A DNA stretch of 64,000 nucleotides from Enterobacter sp. JUb54 (GTDB taxonomy: Bacteria > Pseudomonadota > Gammaproteobacteria > Enterobacterales > Enterobacteriaceae), in the NCBI RefSeq assembly GCF_014298075.1, contig NZ_CP060418.1, positions 620,001 to 684,000 of the forward strand, in the 5' to 3' direction. The translations under genes and the position numbers were made by a program. Of this stretch, positions 30,701 to 40,475 are shown one piece after another. Position 1 is the first letter of the stretch. Each line of letters starts with the position of its first letter. Below the pieces are notes generated by a model. That model was not told where the DNA came from, searched no databases, and saw nothing but the letters and a program-made list of their open reading frames with translations.

Positions 30701-32761
30701 ATGCCACCAAAAGCAAAACGAATCCCCCACGCCATGACCTTACATGGCGATACCCGTATCGATAATTACTTCTGGCTGCGCGACGACGATCGCGAGCGGC
30801 CAGAAGTGCTTGACTATCTGCGCCAGGAAAATGAGTACGGGCATAAGGTCATGTCGACACAGCGCAGCCTGCAGGATCGGGTGTTGAAAGAGATTATCGA
30901 CCGTATCCCGCCGCGCGAGGTTTCCGCCCCCTACAGCAAAAATGGCTATCGCTATCGCCAGGTGTACGAGCCGGGTTGTGAATACGCCATCTACCAGCGT
31001 CAGTCGGTGCTGAAACAGGAGTGGGATGAATGGGAGGTGCTGCTGGATGGTAATCAGCGCGCGGCCCAAAGCGAATTCTACACCCTCGGCGGGCTGGGGA
31101 TTGCCCCGGACAACACCCTCATGGCGGTGGCGGAGGACTATCTCTCCCGGCGGCAGTATGGCCTGCGCCTGTGCAATCTGCAAAGCGGCGAATGGTATCC
31201 TGAGGTGCTGGAGAACGTCACCCCGGAATTTGCCTGGAGCAATGATTCACAGACCCTGTGGTATGTCCGCAAACATCCGACTACCTTGCTGCCTTATCAG
31301 GTCTGGCGACACACCGTCGGTACGCCGTCCTACTCAGACACCCTGGTCTATGAAGAAAAAGACGACATGTTTTATGTCAGTCTTCATACCACCACTTCCC
31401 GGCAGTTCGCGGTGATCTATCTCGCCAGCGCGACAACCAGCGAAGTGCGCTTGCTGAACACCGAAATGCCGGATGCCGAGCCGGTGTGCTTCCTGCCGCG
31501 CCGTAAAGATCACGAGTACAGCCTCGATCACTACCAGCACGCCTTCTATCTGCGATCCAACCGTGAGGGTAAAAATTTTGGCCTCTACCGGACTCACGAG
31601 CGTGACGAGCAGCAGTGGCAGACCCTGATCCCACCGCGCCCGGACGTGATGCTGGAAGGATTTACGCTCTTTACCGACTGGCTGGTGGTCGAGGAGCGTC
31701 AGCGTGGGTTAACCAGCCTGCGCCAGATTAACCGTAAAACCCATGAAGTGGTCGGGATCGCCTTTGACGATCCGGCCTATGTGACCTGGCTTGCCTGGAA
31801 CCCGGAACCTGAAACCTCCCGCTTACGTTACGGTTACTCGTCGATGACCACGCCGGATACCCTGTTTGAGCTGGATATGGATACCGGCGAGCGGCGGGTG
31901 CTCAAACAGCAGGAAGTCAAAGGGTTCGACCCCAGCCATTACCGCAGCGAGCACCTGTGGATTAAGGCGCGGGATGGCGTCGAGGTACCGGTCTCGCTGG
32001 TTTACCGTCGGGAGCATTTTCGCAAGGGCGGCAACCCGCTGCTGGTCTATGCGTACGGATCGTACGGTGCCAGTGAAGATGCGGACTTTAGCGCCAGCCG
32101 CCTGAGCCTGCTTGACCGTGGCTTCGTGTTTGCTATCGCCCACGTTCGTGGCGGCGGCGAGCTCGGGCAGCAGTGGTATGAAGACGGCAAGTTCCTGTGC
32201 AAGAAAAACACCTTCAATGATTACCTTGATGTCTGTGATGCGCTGGTGGCGCAGGGGTATGGCGATCCTCAATTATGCTACGGCATGGGCGGTAGCGCCG
32301 GCGGCATGTTGATGGGCGTGGCCATTAATCAGCGTCCGGAGCGCTTTCACGGTATCGTCGCCCAGGTGCCGTTTGTTGATGTCCTGACGACCATGCTCGA
32401 TGAGTCGATTCCGCTGACCACCGGGGAGTTTGAGGAATGGGGCAATCCGCAGGATAAAGCGTATTACCACTATATGAAGAGCTACAGCCCCTACGATGGC
32501 GTGAGCGCTCAGGCCTATCCTCATATGCTGGTGACCACCGGTCTGCATGATTCCCAGGTGCAATACTGGGAACCGGCGAAATGGGTGGCGAAGCTGCGCG
32601 AGCTGAAGACGGACGATAATCTGCTGCTGCTCTGCACCGATATGGATTCGGGGCATGGCGGCAAGTCAGGGCGTTTTAAAAGCTATGAAGGCGTGGCACT
32701 GGAGTTTGCCTTTCTGATTGGCCTGGCACAGGGGACTCTGCCAGGCCAGGCCGACGTCTAA
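30701..32761 (+). CDS. ptrB: Oligopeptidase B
   Basis: A 686-residue prolyl-oligopeptidase-family serine peptidase that cuts peptides after Arg or Lys in the cytoplasm. The N-terminal part forms the beta-propeller (about 70-400), followed by the alpha/beta hydrolase domain. The nucleophile motif [10 protein letters not shown] lies near residue 530, and the catalytic His lies in the DSGHGGKSG segment near residue 650. It is convergent with exoX, only 5 bp apart. Confidence 0.97.
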   Translation: MPPKAKRIPHAMTLHGDTRIDNYFWLRDDDRERPEVLDYLRQENEYGHKVMSTQRSLQDRVLKEIIDRIPPREVSAPYSKNGYRYRQVYEPGCEYAIYQRQSVLKQEWDEWEVLLDGNQRAAQSEFYTLGGLGIAPDNTLMAVAEDYLSRRQYGLRLCNLQSGEWYPEVLENVTPEFAWSNDSQTLWYVRKHPTTLLPYQVWRHTVGTPSYSDTLVYEEKDDMFYVSLHTTTSRQFAVIYLASATTSEVRLLNTEMPDAEPVCFLPRRKDHEYSLDHYQHAFYLRSNREGKNFGLYRTHERDEQQWQTLIPPRPDVMLEGFTLFTDWLVVEERQRGLTSLRQINRKTHEVVGIAFDDPAYVTWLAWNPEPETSRLRYGYSSMTTPDTLFELDMDTGERRVLKQQEVKGFDPSHYRSEHLWIKARDGVEVPVSLVYRREHFRKGGNPLLVYAYGSYGASEDADFSASRLSLLDRGFVFAIAHVRGGGELGQQWYEDGKFLCKKNTFNDYLDVCDALVAQGYGDPQLCYGMGGSAGGMLMGVAINQRPERFHGIVAQVPFVDVLTTMLDESIPLTTGEFEEWGNPQDKAYYHYMKSYSPYDGVSAQAYPHMLVTTGLHDSQVQYWEPAKWVAKLRELKTDDNLLLLCTDMDSGHGGKSGRFKSYEGVALEFAFLIGLAQGTLPGQADV

Positions 32762-32766
32762 TCGCG

Positions 32767-33426
32767 CTACTCCCCGAGATAATGCTTGAGCGTCAGGCGT
32801 AGCTCGGGGCTCATCCGATCCAGATTATTGAACAGCCAGCGTAAATAGCCGGGATCGTTTTCGGCGATTTCGGCCACCGCTTTACCGCGGTACTTGCCGA
32901 ACGTGAAGGTGGTCAGGAGCGCCGGGCGGCCGGTGATGGTCACCATGTCGTCTGGCTGCCAGCCGGAAACGTTCATGATATCGAGCAGCAGCGCCGCGGT
33001 GATATAGCAGTCGTACAACGCGCGGTGATGATGCAGCCCCGCCGGCGTGGCGACGCTAAGCTTACGCGATTTATACAGCCCCATATTGCTGTATTTAATG
33101 CCTGGCCACAGACGCCGCGCCAGCTTCATGGTGCAGATCCACTCTCCGTGCATTTCGGGTAAGACCCGACGGTCGAAACTGGCATTGTGGGCGACATACC
33201 ACGGGCTGCCGAGATAATGTGGCAGAACCTCTTCAATCCACGGCTTGTCCGCCACCATCTCTTCGGTGATGTGGTGGATCGCCATGGCCTGTGGGCTGAT
33301 CGGGCGGTCGGGGCGGACCAGGTGGCTCATCGGGTTGGTTATCTGCCCGTCGACAATGTCCACGGAGGCGATCTCGACAACGCCGCCTTGTAACCCGCAG
33401 GTTTCGGTATCTATTACGCGTAGCAT
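32767..33426 (-). CDS. exoX: Exodeoxyribonuclease X
   Basis: ExoX (219 residues) is a DEDDh 3'-5' exonuclease acting in mismatch repair and UV recovery. The exo I motif VIDTETCG gives Asp6 and Glu8; the later HNASFDRRV and HHHRALYDCY motifs complete the active site. The start at 33426 restores the conserved MLRVIDTETC; the reading from 33504 adds 26 unrelated residues. The small gene yobB, next to exoX in E. coli, is absent. Confidence 0.95.
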   Translation of the reverse strand: MLRVIDTETCGLQGGVVEIASVDIVDGQITNPMSHLVRPDRPISPQAMAIHHITEEMVADKPWIEEVLPHYLGSPWYVAHNASFDRRVLPEMHGEWICTMKLARRLWPGIKYSNMGLYKSRKLSVATPAGLHHHRALYDCYITAALLLDIMNVSGWQPDDMVTITGRPALLTTFTFGKYRGKAVAEIAENDPGYLRWLFNNLDRMSPELRLTLKHYLGE

Positions 33427-33504
33427 GGGCAGCTCCTGGCCAAGGTTACCCGCGCACGGGAATACACCGGCCTTGCCAGGTAGGGTGTCCGCAGGGAATG
33501 GCAA

Positions 33505-33735
33505 TTATTTTGCTTTGGGTTCATAAGGCAATCGCGACAGGGAAACGGAGGCCAGTCGATGGGCAATCAGGCGTTCGCGGAACCAGTCGCGCAGGTGCGC
33601 CGGCTGCTCTCTTTCCACTAAATCGGCGACAACCGGCATATTGTAGCGTTCTTTAAAGGCGACGCCGGCTGCGGCAAGATCGACATTCACTTTGTCCATC
33701 TCATCCTGCGAAAGTTTTGCCAGGTTTTTTTCCAA
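33505..33735 (-). CDS. holE: DNA polymerase III theta subunit
   Basis: The 76-residue protein matches HolE throughout, including the helix-rich [20 protein letters not shown] and FRERLIAHR segments. Theta binds and stabilises the epsilon proofreading subunit in the polymerase III core. The gene is divergent from yobA, with 127 bp between the two start codons. Confidence 0.96.
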   Translation of the reverse strand: MEKNLAKLSQDEMDKVNVDLAAAGVAFKERYNMPVVADLVEREQPAHLRDWFRERLIAHRLASVSLSRLPYEPKAK

Positions 33736-33862
33736 CGGGTTTCTCCTTCATGATGCCGTAAAGCGTTCGGGCGAGTCGTCAGGCTCAGACGCGCCGCTCG
33801 ACTACGCCATTATACAGGGTTATTCTCTGTGCTACATATCATAACGAAAAGGAATGACGATT

Positions 33863-34237
33863 ATGCGTATCACTGCCGGGCGCGCGCTGCGTGTCTCTGC
33901 TCTTCTCGCCGGTTTCCTGGTCAGCGCCGCGGCCTTTGCCCACGCCCATCTGCAACAGCAAATCCCCGCCGCAGATTCGACGGTGGCGGCTTCTCCTGAG
34001 ACGCTGACCCTCAACTTTTCTGAAGGTATTGAAACGTCATTTAGCGGCGTGACGTTGACCGGGCCGCAGCAGCAATCGGTGGCAACCGGAAAACTGGCCC
34101 GCAGCGACAGCAGCCCGACCCAGCTGATTGTTCCTTTGACCCAACCGTTGACGCCAGGGACATACACCGTCGACTGGCATGTGGTGTCCGTTGACGGTCA
34201 CAAGACCAAAGGGCAGTACCACTTTACCGTGAAATAA
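33863..34237 (+). CDS. yobA: CopC-domain periplasmic protein YobA
   Basis: A 124-residue CopC-fold protein with a signal peptide ending in AAAFA. A mature N-terminal histidine (HAHL) follows, the usual copper ligand. A second His cluster is DWHVVSVDGHKTKG near the C terminus. The ATG at 33863 is preferred because the AAGGA site lies 9 bp upstream and the length equals the E. coli protein; an ATG at 33854 overlaps that site. It is the first gene of the yobA-yebZ-yebY operon. Confidence 0.93.
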   Translation: MRITAGRALRVSALLAGFLVSAAAFAHAHLQQQIPAADSTVAASPETLTLNFSEGIETSFSGVTLTGPQQQSVATGKLARSDSSPTQLIVPLTQPLTPGTYTVDWHVVSVDGHKTKGQYHFTVK

Positions 34238-34240
34238 CCG

Positions 34241-35110
34241 ATGCTGACGGGAATTTATATCGGCCTGCGTTTTGTCCACTTCCTGTCGCTGATGGTGGCC
34301 TTTGGCTGCGTGCTGTATGGCGGGTGGTGGGCGCCGGTCTCTCTGCGTCGTTTACTGATGCAGCGTTTTTTGCCGCTGCTGCGCCATCTGCTGTTGCTCA
34401 GCGCCATCACGGCCCTGCTGATGCTAATGGCGCAGGGCGGGTTGATGGGGAACGGCTGGGGAGATGTCTGGCAGCCTGCGATCTGGCAGGCGGTCGCCGG
34501 CACCCGTTTCGGCAGCGTCTGGGTCTGGCAAATTTTGCTGGCCTGGGTCACGCTGGCGGTGGTATGGCTGCGACCGCGCCGTCTGGCCCGGCTGCTGCTG
34601 GTGCTGCTTTGCGGCCAGCTGATATTAATGGCGGGCGTCGGGCATGCGGCAATGAGCGAGGGCCTTCGCGGCGTGCTGCAACGCACTAATCATGCCGTGC
34701 ATCTGTTCTGTGTTGCCAGCTGGTTTGGCGGCTTGCTGCCGTTCATCTATTGCCTGCGGCTGGCGCGCGGGCGCTGGCGTCAGTCGGCAATCAGCACCAT
34801 GATGCGCTTCTCGCGATACGGGCATCTGGCGGTGGCGGGAGCGATTGCCAGCGGCGTGGTGAATTCGCTGCTGATTCAGGGGGGACTGATCCGCGATTCC
34901 CTCTGGGGACAGATGCTGTTGATCAAATGTGCTCTGGTCGTCGGGATGGTGGCAATTGCGCTGGTGAACAGGTATGTTCTGGTGCCACGTATGTCGGTGA
35001 GCGCATCGCGAGCGGAACAGCTCATTGTACGCACCACGCAGGCAGAAATTGTGCTTGGCGCACTGGCGTTGCTGGCTGTCAGCCTGTTTGCAACCTGGGA
35101 ACCTTACTGA
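34241..35110 (+). CDS. yebZ: CopD-family copper transport membrane protein YebZ
   Basis: A 289-residue inner-membrane protein with about eight transmembrane segments, of the CopD/PcoD family that imports copper delivered by CopC-type partners. It starts 3 bp after the yobA stop and is followed by yebY. Intramembrane histidines such as those in RFVHFLS and RTNHAVHL are plausible metal ligands. The copper role is inferred from family and operon. Confidence 0.93.
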   Translation: MLTGIYIGLRFVHFLSLMVAFGCVLYGGWWAPVSLRRLLMQRFLPLLRHLLLLSAITALLMLMAQGGLMGNGWGDVWQPAIWQAVAGTRFGSVWVWQILLAWVTLAVVWLRPRRLARLLLVLLCGQLILMAGVGHAAMSEGLRGVLQRTNHAVHLFCVASWFGGLLPFIYCLRLARGRWRQSAISTMMRFSRYGHLAVAGAIASGVVNSLLIQGGLIRDSLWGQMLLIKCALVVGMVAIALVNRYVLVPRMSVSASRAEQLIVRTTQAEIVLGALALLAVSLFATWEPY

Positions 35111-35126
35111 ATTAACTGGCTAAATC

Positions 35127-35465
35127 ATGAAAAAAACTCTTTTGACGATGTTGTTACTGGCAAGCTCGGGCGTCGCGCTGGCGGCACCGCAAATTATCAC
35201 CGTCAGCCGCTTTGAGATGGGCAAAGACAACTGGGCATTTACCCGCGAAGAGGTGATGCTGACCTGTCGTCCGGGCAACGCGCTGTTTGCCATTAACCCC
35301 AGTACGCTGGTGCAGTATCCGCTCAATGATATTGCCGAGCAGCAGGTGAAGGAAGGTAAAACCAGCGGGCAGCCGATCTCGGTGATCCAGGCGGACGATC
35401 TTCAGAATCCGGGACAAAAAAAGAGTCTGGCGCCATTTATTGAACGCGCGCAGAAACTTTGCTGA
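35127..35465 (+). CDS. yebY: DUF2511 periplasmic protein YebY
   Basis: A 112-residue secreted protein with a signal peptide ([19 protein letters not shown], cleaved about residue 19). Two cysteines remain in the mature form (LTCRPGN and the C-terminal KLC), probably disulfide-bonded. It is the last gene of the yobA-yebZ-yebY operon, which has been linked to copper uptake or handling. A terminator follows. Confidence 0.92.
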   Translation: MKKTLLTMLLLASSGVALAAPQIITVSRFEMGKDNWAFTREEVMLTCRPGNALFAINPSTLVQYPLNDIAEQQVKEGKTSGQPISVIQADDLQNPGQKKSLAPFIERAQKLC

Positions 35466-35496
35466 TTCCCGAAGCTATCCTGCTGTATTAGCACAT

Positions 35497-35538
35497 AAAA
35501 AAACCGCCGTTATCCTTGGTCAGGATCGGCGGTTTTTT
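35497..35538. terminator. Bidirectional terminator after yebY
   Basis: AAAAAACCGCCG and CGGCGGTTTTTT flank a short internal hairpin (ATCCTTGGTCAGGAT). It has T runs for both directions, ending yebY on the plus strand and probably RyeA on the minus strand. Confidence 0.88.
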
Positions 35539-35608
35539 GCTGGCACCGTGATTTCGTCAGGAATTATTCGACCACTTTTGTCGCGGACTGGAAAACCTGT
35601 CACGGTAA

Positions 35609-35616
35609 TCTATTCT
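35609..35616 (+). promoter_or_regulatory. Sigma-S type -10 of sdsR
   Basis: TCTATTCT ends 6 bp before the SdsR 5' end and resembles the CTATACT extended -10 preferred by sigma-S. SdsR is a strict sigma-S target in E. coli and Salmonella. Confidence 0.65.
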
Positions 35617-35622
35617 TATAAG

Positions 35623-35724
35623 GCAAGGCGATTAGCCTGCATTAATGCCAACTTTTAGCGCACGGCTCTCTCCCAAGAGCCATTTCCCTGGACCGAATAC
35701 AGGAATCGTGTTCGGTCTCTTTTT
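35623..35724 (+). ncRNA. sdsR: SdsR (RyeB) small RNA
   Basis: The roughly 102-nt sequence begins GCAAGGCGATTAGCC and ends with an ACCGAATAC...GTGTTCGGT hairpin and U-tract, almost identical to E. coli SdsR. A second hairpin, GGCTCT...AGAGCC, precedes it. SdsR accumulates in stationary phase, binds Hfq and represses mRNAs such as mutS and ompD/tolC. It marks the left edge of the pilus island. Confidence 0.95.
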
Positions 35725-35857
35725 ATCTGTTGTTTATCAAACTGTTATGTCATCTGACCGCAAATAATCCTTCATTTTCCCCGGCGGTCTGTCCTTCTTA
35801 TACCACAACCCAAAACGCCTTAACATTCCCTTTACAGAAAAACGCGGTATTAAAATC

Positions 35858-36829
35858 TCAATAAGAGACGGTCACGGTGACGGTATCGCTATAGGTTCCG
35901 GCCGGCTTGCTGGTTTGGGCTGGATTAATCTTTAGCGTGTAGTTTACATCCTGGGCGGTGCCGGTACCGCTCACGTTAAGGTCGTTGCTCTGGGTCCATG
36001 CGCTGCCTGACAATTGATAGAACTGATACTGCAATGCATAACTGTTCTGATTTATGGTCGCCATCAGCTGGCGCCAGCCTCCGCTGGTGGGGTTGGTGCT
36101 GGTCAGGTTAACGGTAAAGGCCGCGTTCTTAGTGCAGCGAACCGAAAATTTGCCGCTCAGGTCGGAAAAACTGGAGGGCAGGGAGGCGGGCACAAAGGCG
36201 ACATCCGGCGCGCTATCAAGGAAACAGTAGTTCGTCACTTTCAACGTCACGTTAAGCACTACCTGCTGATGGCCGGTGGCGTAGTTACAGGTGATGATAC
36301 CTGAGACGCAAATTCTGTAATCCCACAAAATGTTGATATTGTCGGTATAGGTTCCGGCGGGCATATTGAGTCCTGACGGAATTTTCAGAAAAATGGGTAA
36401 CGAACCATCGCTGGCGTTGAATAACCCCAGCAGCCCGATAAGTGAGGTGATAGTCCAGGTTTTGACATAGCCGATTGGATAAACCTCAGAACAACTGTCA
36501 TCTGCGCAAAGGCTATAGGGTACAAAATCGGTACCGCTGGCGCTCATCATCTGCGGAACCGTGCCATTTGGATGATCTGATGAGACGATTTTAGCGCTAA
36601 TGGTATTGGTGCTGAGTAGCGACAGCGCGCTGCCGGAGCAGGCAAAACCTGATGCCGATTTAACCGTTTGCGGCGTACTGGCGAGAGTAAATGAGTTAAC
36701 GGAACCAAAGCTTGCCGCGTTGGTGAGCTGAAATGAACAGCTGATATCCGCGCGAGCGAGTGGGCTGAACAAAAACAGCAGCGTGCATAACATCAGAATG
36801 CGTTTCAACATCGTCTCCGCGTTTTTCAT
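35858..36829 (-). CDS. Archaic (Csu-type) pilus tip subunit, two spore coat U domains
   Basis: The 323-residue protein has a signal peptide (LKRILMLCTLLFLFSPLARA) and two spore-coat-U-type domains: about 25-190 and 200-323, the latter ending in the donor-strand-like GTYSDTVTVTVSY. This layout is that of CsuE-type tip adhesins, with an N-terminal adhesin and a C-terminal pilin domain. Cysteine pairs are frequent in the first domain. ATG at 36829 overlaps the usher stop (ATGA); an ATG at 36811 just before the signal peptide is an alternative. It is the last gene of the operon. Confidence 0.85.
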   Translation of the reverse strand: MKNAETMLKRILMLCTLLFLFSPLARADISCSFQLTNAASFGSVNSFTLASTPQTVKSASGFACSGSALSLLSTNTISAKIVSSDHPNGTVPQMMSASGTDFVPYSLCADDSCSEVYPIGYVKTWTITSLIGLLGLFNASDGSLPIFLKIPSGLNMPAGTYTDNINILWDYRICVSGIITCNYATGHQQVVLNVTLKVTNYCFLDSAPDVAFVPASLPSSFSDLSGKFSVRCTKNAAFTVNLTSTNPTSGGWRQLMATINQNSYALQYQFYQLSGSAWTQSNDLNVSGTGTAQDVNYTLKINPAQTSKPAGTYSDTVTVTVSY

Positions 36830-39153
36830 TGGCAACTGATTGGCCCCACCCGCTGCGGGACAGGGGTTTGTTCGGGCAGTTTAAAGTGCACAACGCACTG
36901 GCCTTTGTCGGCATTGATAACCAGCTTATTCTCTCTGTTGAGGTGTGAAAGCCAGACGATACCGTCATATCCCACTACGCTGACCTGATGACTGGTGGTT
37001 TCCTCTACCGGGGTACCGAGTGCTAAAGGCTGGCCGGCACCATCGACCAACGTGATCGTGGCCGAGCGAACCCGGCGGACCGGGAATTCCACCAGCGCGC
37101 CGCTGGACTCCCGTACGGCGATCCGCTGTTCCACCATTGGAACTTCGGTATCCGTGGGCAGGGGCAGGGTATCCAGCGTCACTTTGCCCGGGTACCACGC
37201 CGTAGCCCATGGAATAAGAAGATGGCCATTCTTATCGGTGGCACCCACTTTGCGGTTTTCATAATTCACCGTGACGTCAGGGTAGCCATCGGTCGACACG
37301 ACGATAAACGCATCGTTAATTCGGCGGGCGAAAAACAGGCTGTTATCCATCAGCACCACCGAGCCCGCAGCTTCAAACCAGCCGTGACGATCGTCGCGTG
37401 AGCCGTAATAACCACCGCTTAAGGTTGCTAGCTTATTGACCCACGTAAGATCGGCCTGGCTATAATTATCACCGCTTATGGAATGGGCGAGATTCCAGCC
37501 GAGTCCGCCCTCTACCGGGGCTGAGCGGTTGTAGGCGATGTTTTGCCCCCATTCGCCTGAACTGGATCGTTGCCCGCTGATTTGTACGCTACCCAGCTCA
37601 TCAAACGGGATAATCAGCTGCAGCATGCTGGAATAAGAGTTCGCCTGCAGATCGTGGTTAACGCTGATATTAACACTGCTGTTTTTCCACAATCCCCGAC
37701 TCCACGACAGGTTCATCAGGCGGGTACGGCTACTGTCCTGCGCCTGGATATCGAAGTAGCCCAGGCTGAATGATCCCAGCACACGGCCCCACGGGCTGAA
37801 ACTTAAGGTCGCCTGATCTGACTGGCGGCTGAGGGTTGAGGTCGAACGATAGCTGCTGAGGTTATCGAAATCGGCGCTGCGCTGAATATGCTGATAATTC
37901 AGCCCCCAAATACCGCTGTAATAGGAATAGCCCGAGGTCAACTGGTTACCGTTTCCCTCTCCCTGGCTGGCGCTCGCAGAGAGGCTTAAGGTGCCTAACG
38001 TTCCGACGCTAATATCGCTGCCGATACCCGCATTGGCGAGCCCTTCGCGGTTCTCGGTGTGTGTTGATAGCGTTAACCAGTTGCTCACGCCGTAACGGTA
38101 AATGGCGCTGACCGCGCCGGCGCCATAGTCAGCATTTTTGATTCCGTAGTTATTGCGTAGCGCGCCGATAGAAAAGTCGAAATCACTCAGACCCTCACGT
38201 AGCAGGGTATTCGAGACGTAAAAGGGAACGCTGGTGGTCACCTGGCGGCCCAGGGCATCGGTGGTTACCACCGTTGCCTCGCCCGCACCGCTGATATAGG
38301 GCACGTTCGTCAGGGTATAGGGGCCGCCGTTGATCTGGGTTGAGCTGGCCTTATAACCATTGATAAAGAGATCCACGCTCGAAGGGACTTCCGCGCTGCC
38401 CGACAGATTGAGCAGCGGATAGGTCACCAAATCCGGACGAACGCTGAAGTTACGGCTAAAACGCAGGCCGCCAAGGCGGACAGAGCTGCTCCAGGTTAGG
38501 GCATCGCTCACCACATCGCCTGCCTGATAGCTCAGCATTCGCTCGGTATCGCTATATTTCCACAGGGTGTCGTAGCGGATATAGCCCTGCTGTTCAGCGT
38601 TCCCTGAAGACCAGTTCTGCCGGATCACGGCGAAGTTGGAAAAGGTACCTGCTGCCCCGAAAAAGCGTGTTTCCGTTGAGGTGCTGGTGGTTTTGCTATT
38701 GTCAGACGAGACGAGGCTGTAAGAGTCATAGTTGAAGAGCAGCCCTGGCGTACTGAGCGGCCGATGGTAATTTTGCTCGCCGGTGTTATCAATCCGCTGT
38801 TCCGGTAGCCAGCTATCGGGAACTTTCAGCTTGAGCATTTGCCCGGCCTGATCGTACTCGAACTGCACCGAAGGGATCTGCGAAACATCAACCAGGGCTT
38901 CACCTTCCGGAAGGGGAATGTAGGCCTGCCTTAACACGGAGGCTGAAACCCAATAGCGATCGTTGCTCACTTTTACCGGAACCGTGCCAGCCAGAGTATT
39001 GCCATTTACGGACAGCCCCAGATACAGCACATACTCCAGCTTCGGGCTAAATGAAGCCATCGGTGCCGGTAAGCTGTCGTAGGTTGCCGCATGGCTGGTC
39101 GACGATGCGATTGCCAGCAGTCCCCCCGTTGCCGTCCCTGCCAGGAGCCGCAT
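36826..39153 (-). CDS. Archaic pilus outer-membrane usher (CsuD-like)
   Basis: A roughly 775-residue usher with signal peptide, an N-terminal chaperone-binding domain (about 35-135), a long beta-barrel of alternating polar and apolar segments with a plug domain, and C-terminal domains. It would assemble and export the pilus subunits. The ATG at 39153 stands 2 bp after the chaperone stop; a TTG at 39159 overlaps that stop and is possible. Size is in the range of archaic ushers, shorter than type 1 FimD. Confidence 0.88.
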   Translation of the reverse strand: MRLLAGTATGGLLAIASSTSHAATYDSLPAPMASFSPKLEYVLYLGLSVNGNTLAGTVPVKVSNDRYWVSASVLRQAYIPLPEGEALVDVSQIPSVQFEYDQAGQMLKLKVPDSWLPEQRIDNTGEQNYHRPLSTPGLLFNYDSYSLVSSDNSKTTSTSTETRFFGAAGTFSNFAVIRQNWSSGNAEQQGYIRYDTLWKYSDTERMLSYQAGDVVSDALTWSSSVRLGGLRFSRNFSVRPDLVTYPLLNLSGSAEVPSSVDLFINGYKASSTQINGGPYTLTNVPYISGAGEATVVTTDALGRQVTTSVPFYVSNTLLREGLSDFDFSIGALRNNYGIKNADYGAGAVSAIYRYGVSNWLTLSTHTENREGLANAGIGSDISVGTLGTLSLSASASQGEGNGNQLTSGYSYYSGIWGLNYQHIQRSADFDNLSSYRSTSTLSRQSDQATLSFSPWGRVLGSFSLGYFDIQAQDSSRTRLMNLSWSRGLWKNSSVNISVNHDLQANSYSSMLQLIIPFDELGSVQISGQRSSSGEWGQNIAYNRSAPVEGGLGWNLAHSISGDNYSQADLTWVNKLATLSGGYYGSRDDRHGWFEAAGSVVLMDNSLFFARRINDAFIVVSTDGYPDVTVNYENRKVGATDKNGHLLIPWATAWYPGKVTLDTLPLPTDTEVPMVEQRIAVRESSGALVEFPVRRVRSATITLVDGAGQPLALGTPVEETTSHQVSVVGYDGIVWLSHLNRENKLVINADKGQCVVHFKLPEQTPVPQRVGPISCQ

Positions 39154-39155
39154 AA

Positions 39156-39920
39156 TCAATGGATGGCCGGAATTTCCACCGCCTGGCTATTGTCGGTTAA
39201 TTTGGCGAACAGTCGCTGGCCTCCTGATACTGACGTTTTGCTTGCCACCGGGAAGCAGACATTGCGCTGCGCCAGCACATAGCCGAGCAGTCCCTGGGTT
39301 TGGGTGGCTTCCCGCTTACCTGCGTTTTTAGCCCAGTACACATCGCTAAGTCTCGCATGCTGGTTGCCTGAATTTTTAATACACAGCATCTGGCGACCCT
39401 GCTGGCTTGAAAGCGTCCAGCCCAGGTTTGCTCTTACTGGTTCGACGGGGCTTTCGAGCTTCAGCGGAGAGAGACCCTGTCCATAGGTAAATAGCGGCAG
39501 CACGTAACGCATACGCATTTTCAACCCGGCAGAGCTTTTCTCCGTCTGAACCGTCGGTTGGTTAGATGGAACTTCATCAATCACGATGCGATACGATTTT
39601 TCTTTGCCGCTGGCGACGGGCGCGATGCGCATCAGACGCACCAATTGGCGCTGTCCAGGTTGTACGGTGGTGAACGGAGGGCTGGCAACCACCTCGCTTT
39701 GATCGGCGTAGGCGTCAGAAGAATCTTTCTGATCCCAGGAGAAAATCCGTAACTGCAGATTGACCGGGGCAGTACCGCGATTTTCCAGCCAAAGTTCAGA
39801 GCCTTTTTCGTTGTCGCTGATGGTTTGAAAAATCGGCCACACCAGAACGGAACTGGCGGCATGGGCGGCAGAGAATAGCGATGAGGAAAGCAACAACAGG
39901 GCAACACTACTGCGAATCAT
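39156..39920 (-). CDS. Periplasmic pilus chaperone (CsuC-like)
   Basis: A 254-residue two-domain PapD-fold chaperone with a signal peptide (SSLFSAAHA). The N-terminal domain carries SSVLVWPIFQTI and the conserved SELWLENRGTAPVNLQLRIFSW-type strand region. The G1-strand RYVLPLFTYGQG lies near residue 137. It would shield pilin subunits by donor-strand complementation before passing them to the usher. Two cysteines in the C-terminal domain are typical of the archaic class. Confidence 0.88.
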   Translation of the reverse strand: MIRSSVALLLLSSSLFSAAHAASSVLVWPIFQTISDNEKGSELWLENRGTAPVNLQLRIFSWDQKDSSDAYADQSEVVASPPFTTVQPGQRQLVRLMRIAPVASGKEKSYRIVIDEVPSNQPTVQTEKSSAGLKMRMRYVLPLFTYGQGLSPLKLESPVEPVRANLGWTLSSQQGRQMLCIKNSGNQHARLSDVYWAKNAGKREATQTQGLLGYVLAQRNVCFPVASKTSVSGGQRLFAKLTDNSQAVEIPAIH

Positions 39921-39938
39921 ATATAACCTGCTTATTAT

Positions 39939-40463
39939 CTAATATGTCAGTGTGACCGTGACGGTATCGGTATACGAACCCTGCGCCGGGAAGCCATTCG
40001 TGGCAAAAAGGCGGCCATAAACCGTATAGGTTTGGGTGGTGTTCGGAAATGAAGCAACGCTGTACGCCAGGGCGTTAGTTCCCCATACGTTGGAGCGGTT
40101 GGTATCCTGAAAGAGCTGATAGGCAAGGGTATTACCGCTACCGTTTGCCAGGTAACGCTGAGTGGCTGAGCCACCGTTGACGCCATAATCGAGGGCGATT
40201 GAGATAGCCATTCCTGGCGTGCAGGCGACGACAATAGAGCCAGCCCCTGAGGAGCTGGCAACATCGACGTTATTGTACAGAGAGGACATCGACCCGAAGC
40301 TTAGCGTGCCGAAATCCGCCGTTGGAGCACCGCTGCTGCCTAATAAGCAGCCTGTCGTAATTTGCGCCGAGACTTTAAAACTCTTCTGGGCGACATCAGC
40401 GCAAGCGCCTGCGCTAACGAGCATGAGAAAAAACAACCACTCCGATCGTACCATGACGTCCAT
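39939..40463 (-). CDS. Spore coat U domain pilus subunit (minor)
   Basis: A 174-residue secreted subunit: signal peptide (WLFFLMLVSAGACA) and one spore-coat-U domain ending in GSYTDTVTVTLTY, with a Cys pair (TTGCLLG, VACTPG). Its place between the major pilin and the chaperone fits CsuA or CsuB. Two starts are possible (40463, or 40454 with better distance to GAGG). It stands 12 bp behind the preceding pilin gene. Confidence 0.82.
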   Translation of the reverse strand: MDVMVRSEWLFFLMLVSAGACADVAQKSFKVSAQITTGCLLGSSGAPTADFGTLSFGSMSSLYNNVDVASSSGAGSIVVACTPGMAISIALDYGVNGGSATQRYLANGSGNTLAYQLFQDTNRSNVWGTNALAYSVASFPNTTQTYTVYGRLFATNGFPAQGSYTDTVTVTLTY

Positions 40464-40475
40464 TTCCTCGTGCCG

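Larger units (their letters stand above)
35500..35775 (-). ncRNA. ryeA: RyeA (SraC), antisense to SdsR; ends approximate
   Basis: In E. coli a transcript of about 250-275 nt runs opposite SdsR in the yebY-pphA gap. Here the same gap is kept, SdsR is present, and the terminator at 35497-35538 would end a leftward RNA. The start, placed near 35775, is an estimate. It would pair fully with SdsR and is degraded with it by RNase III in E. coli. Confidence 0.6.
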
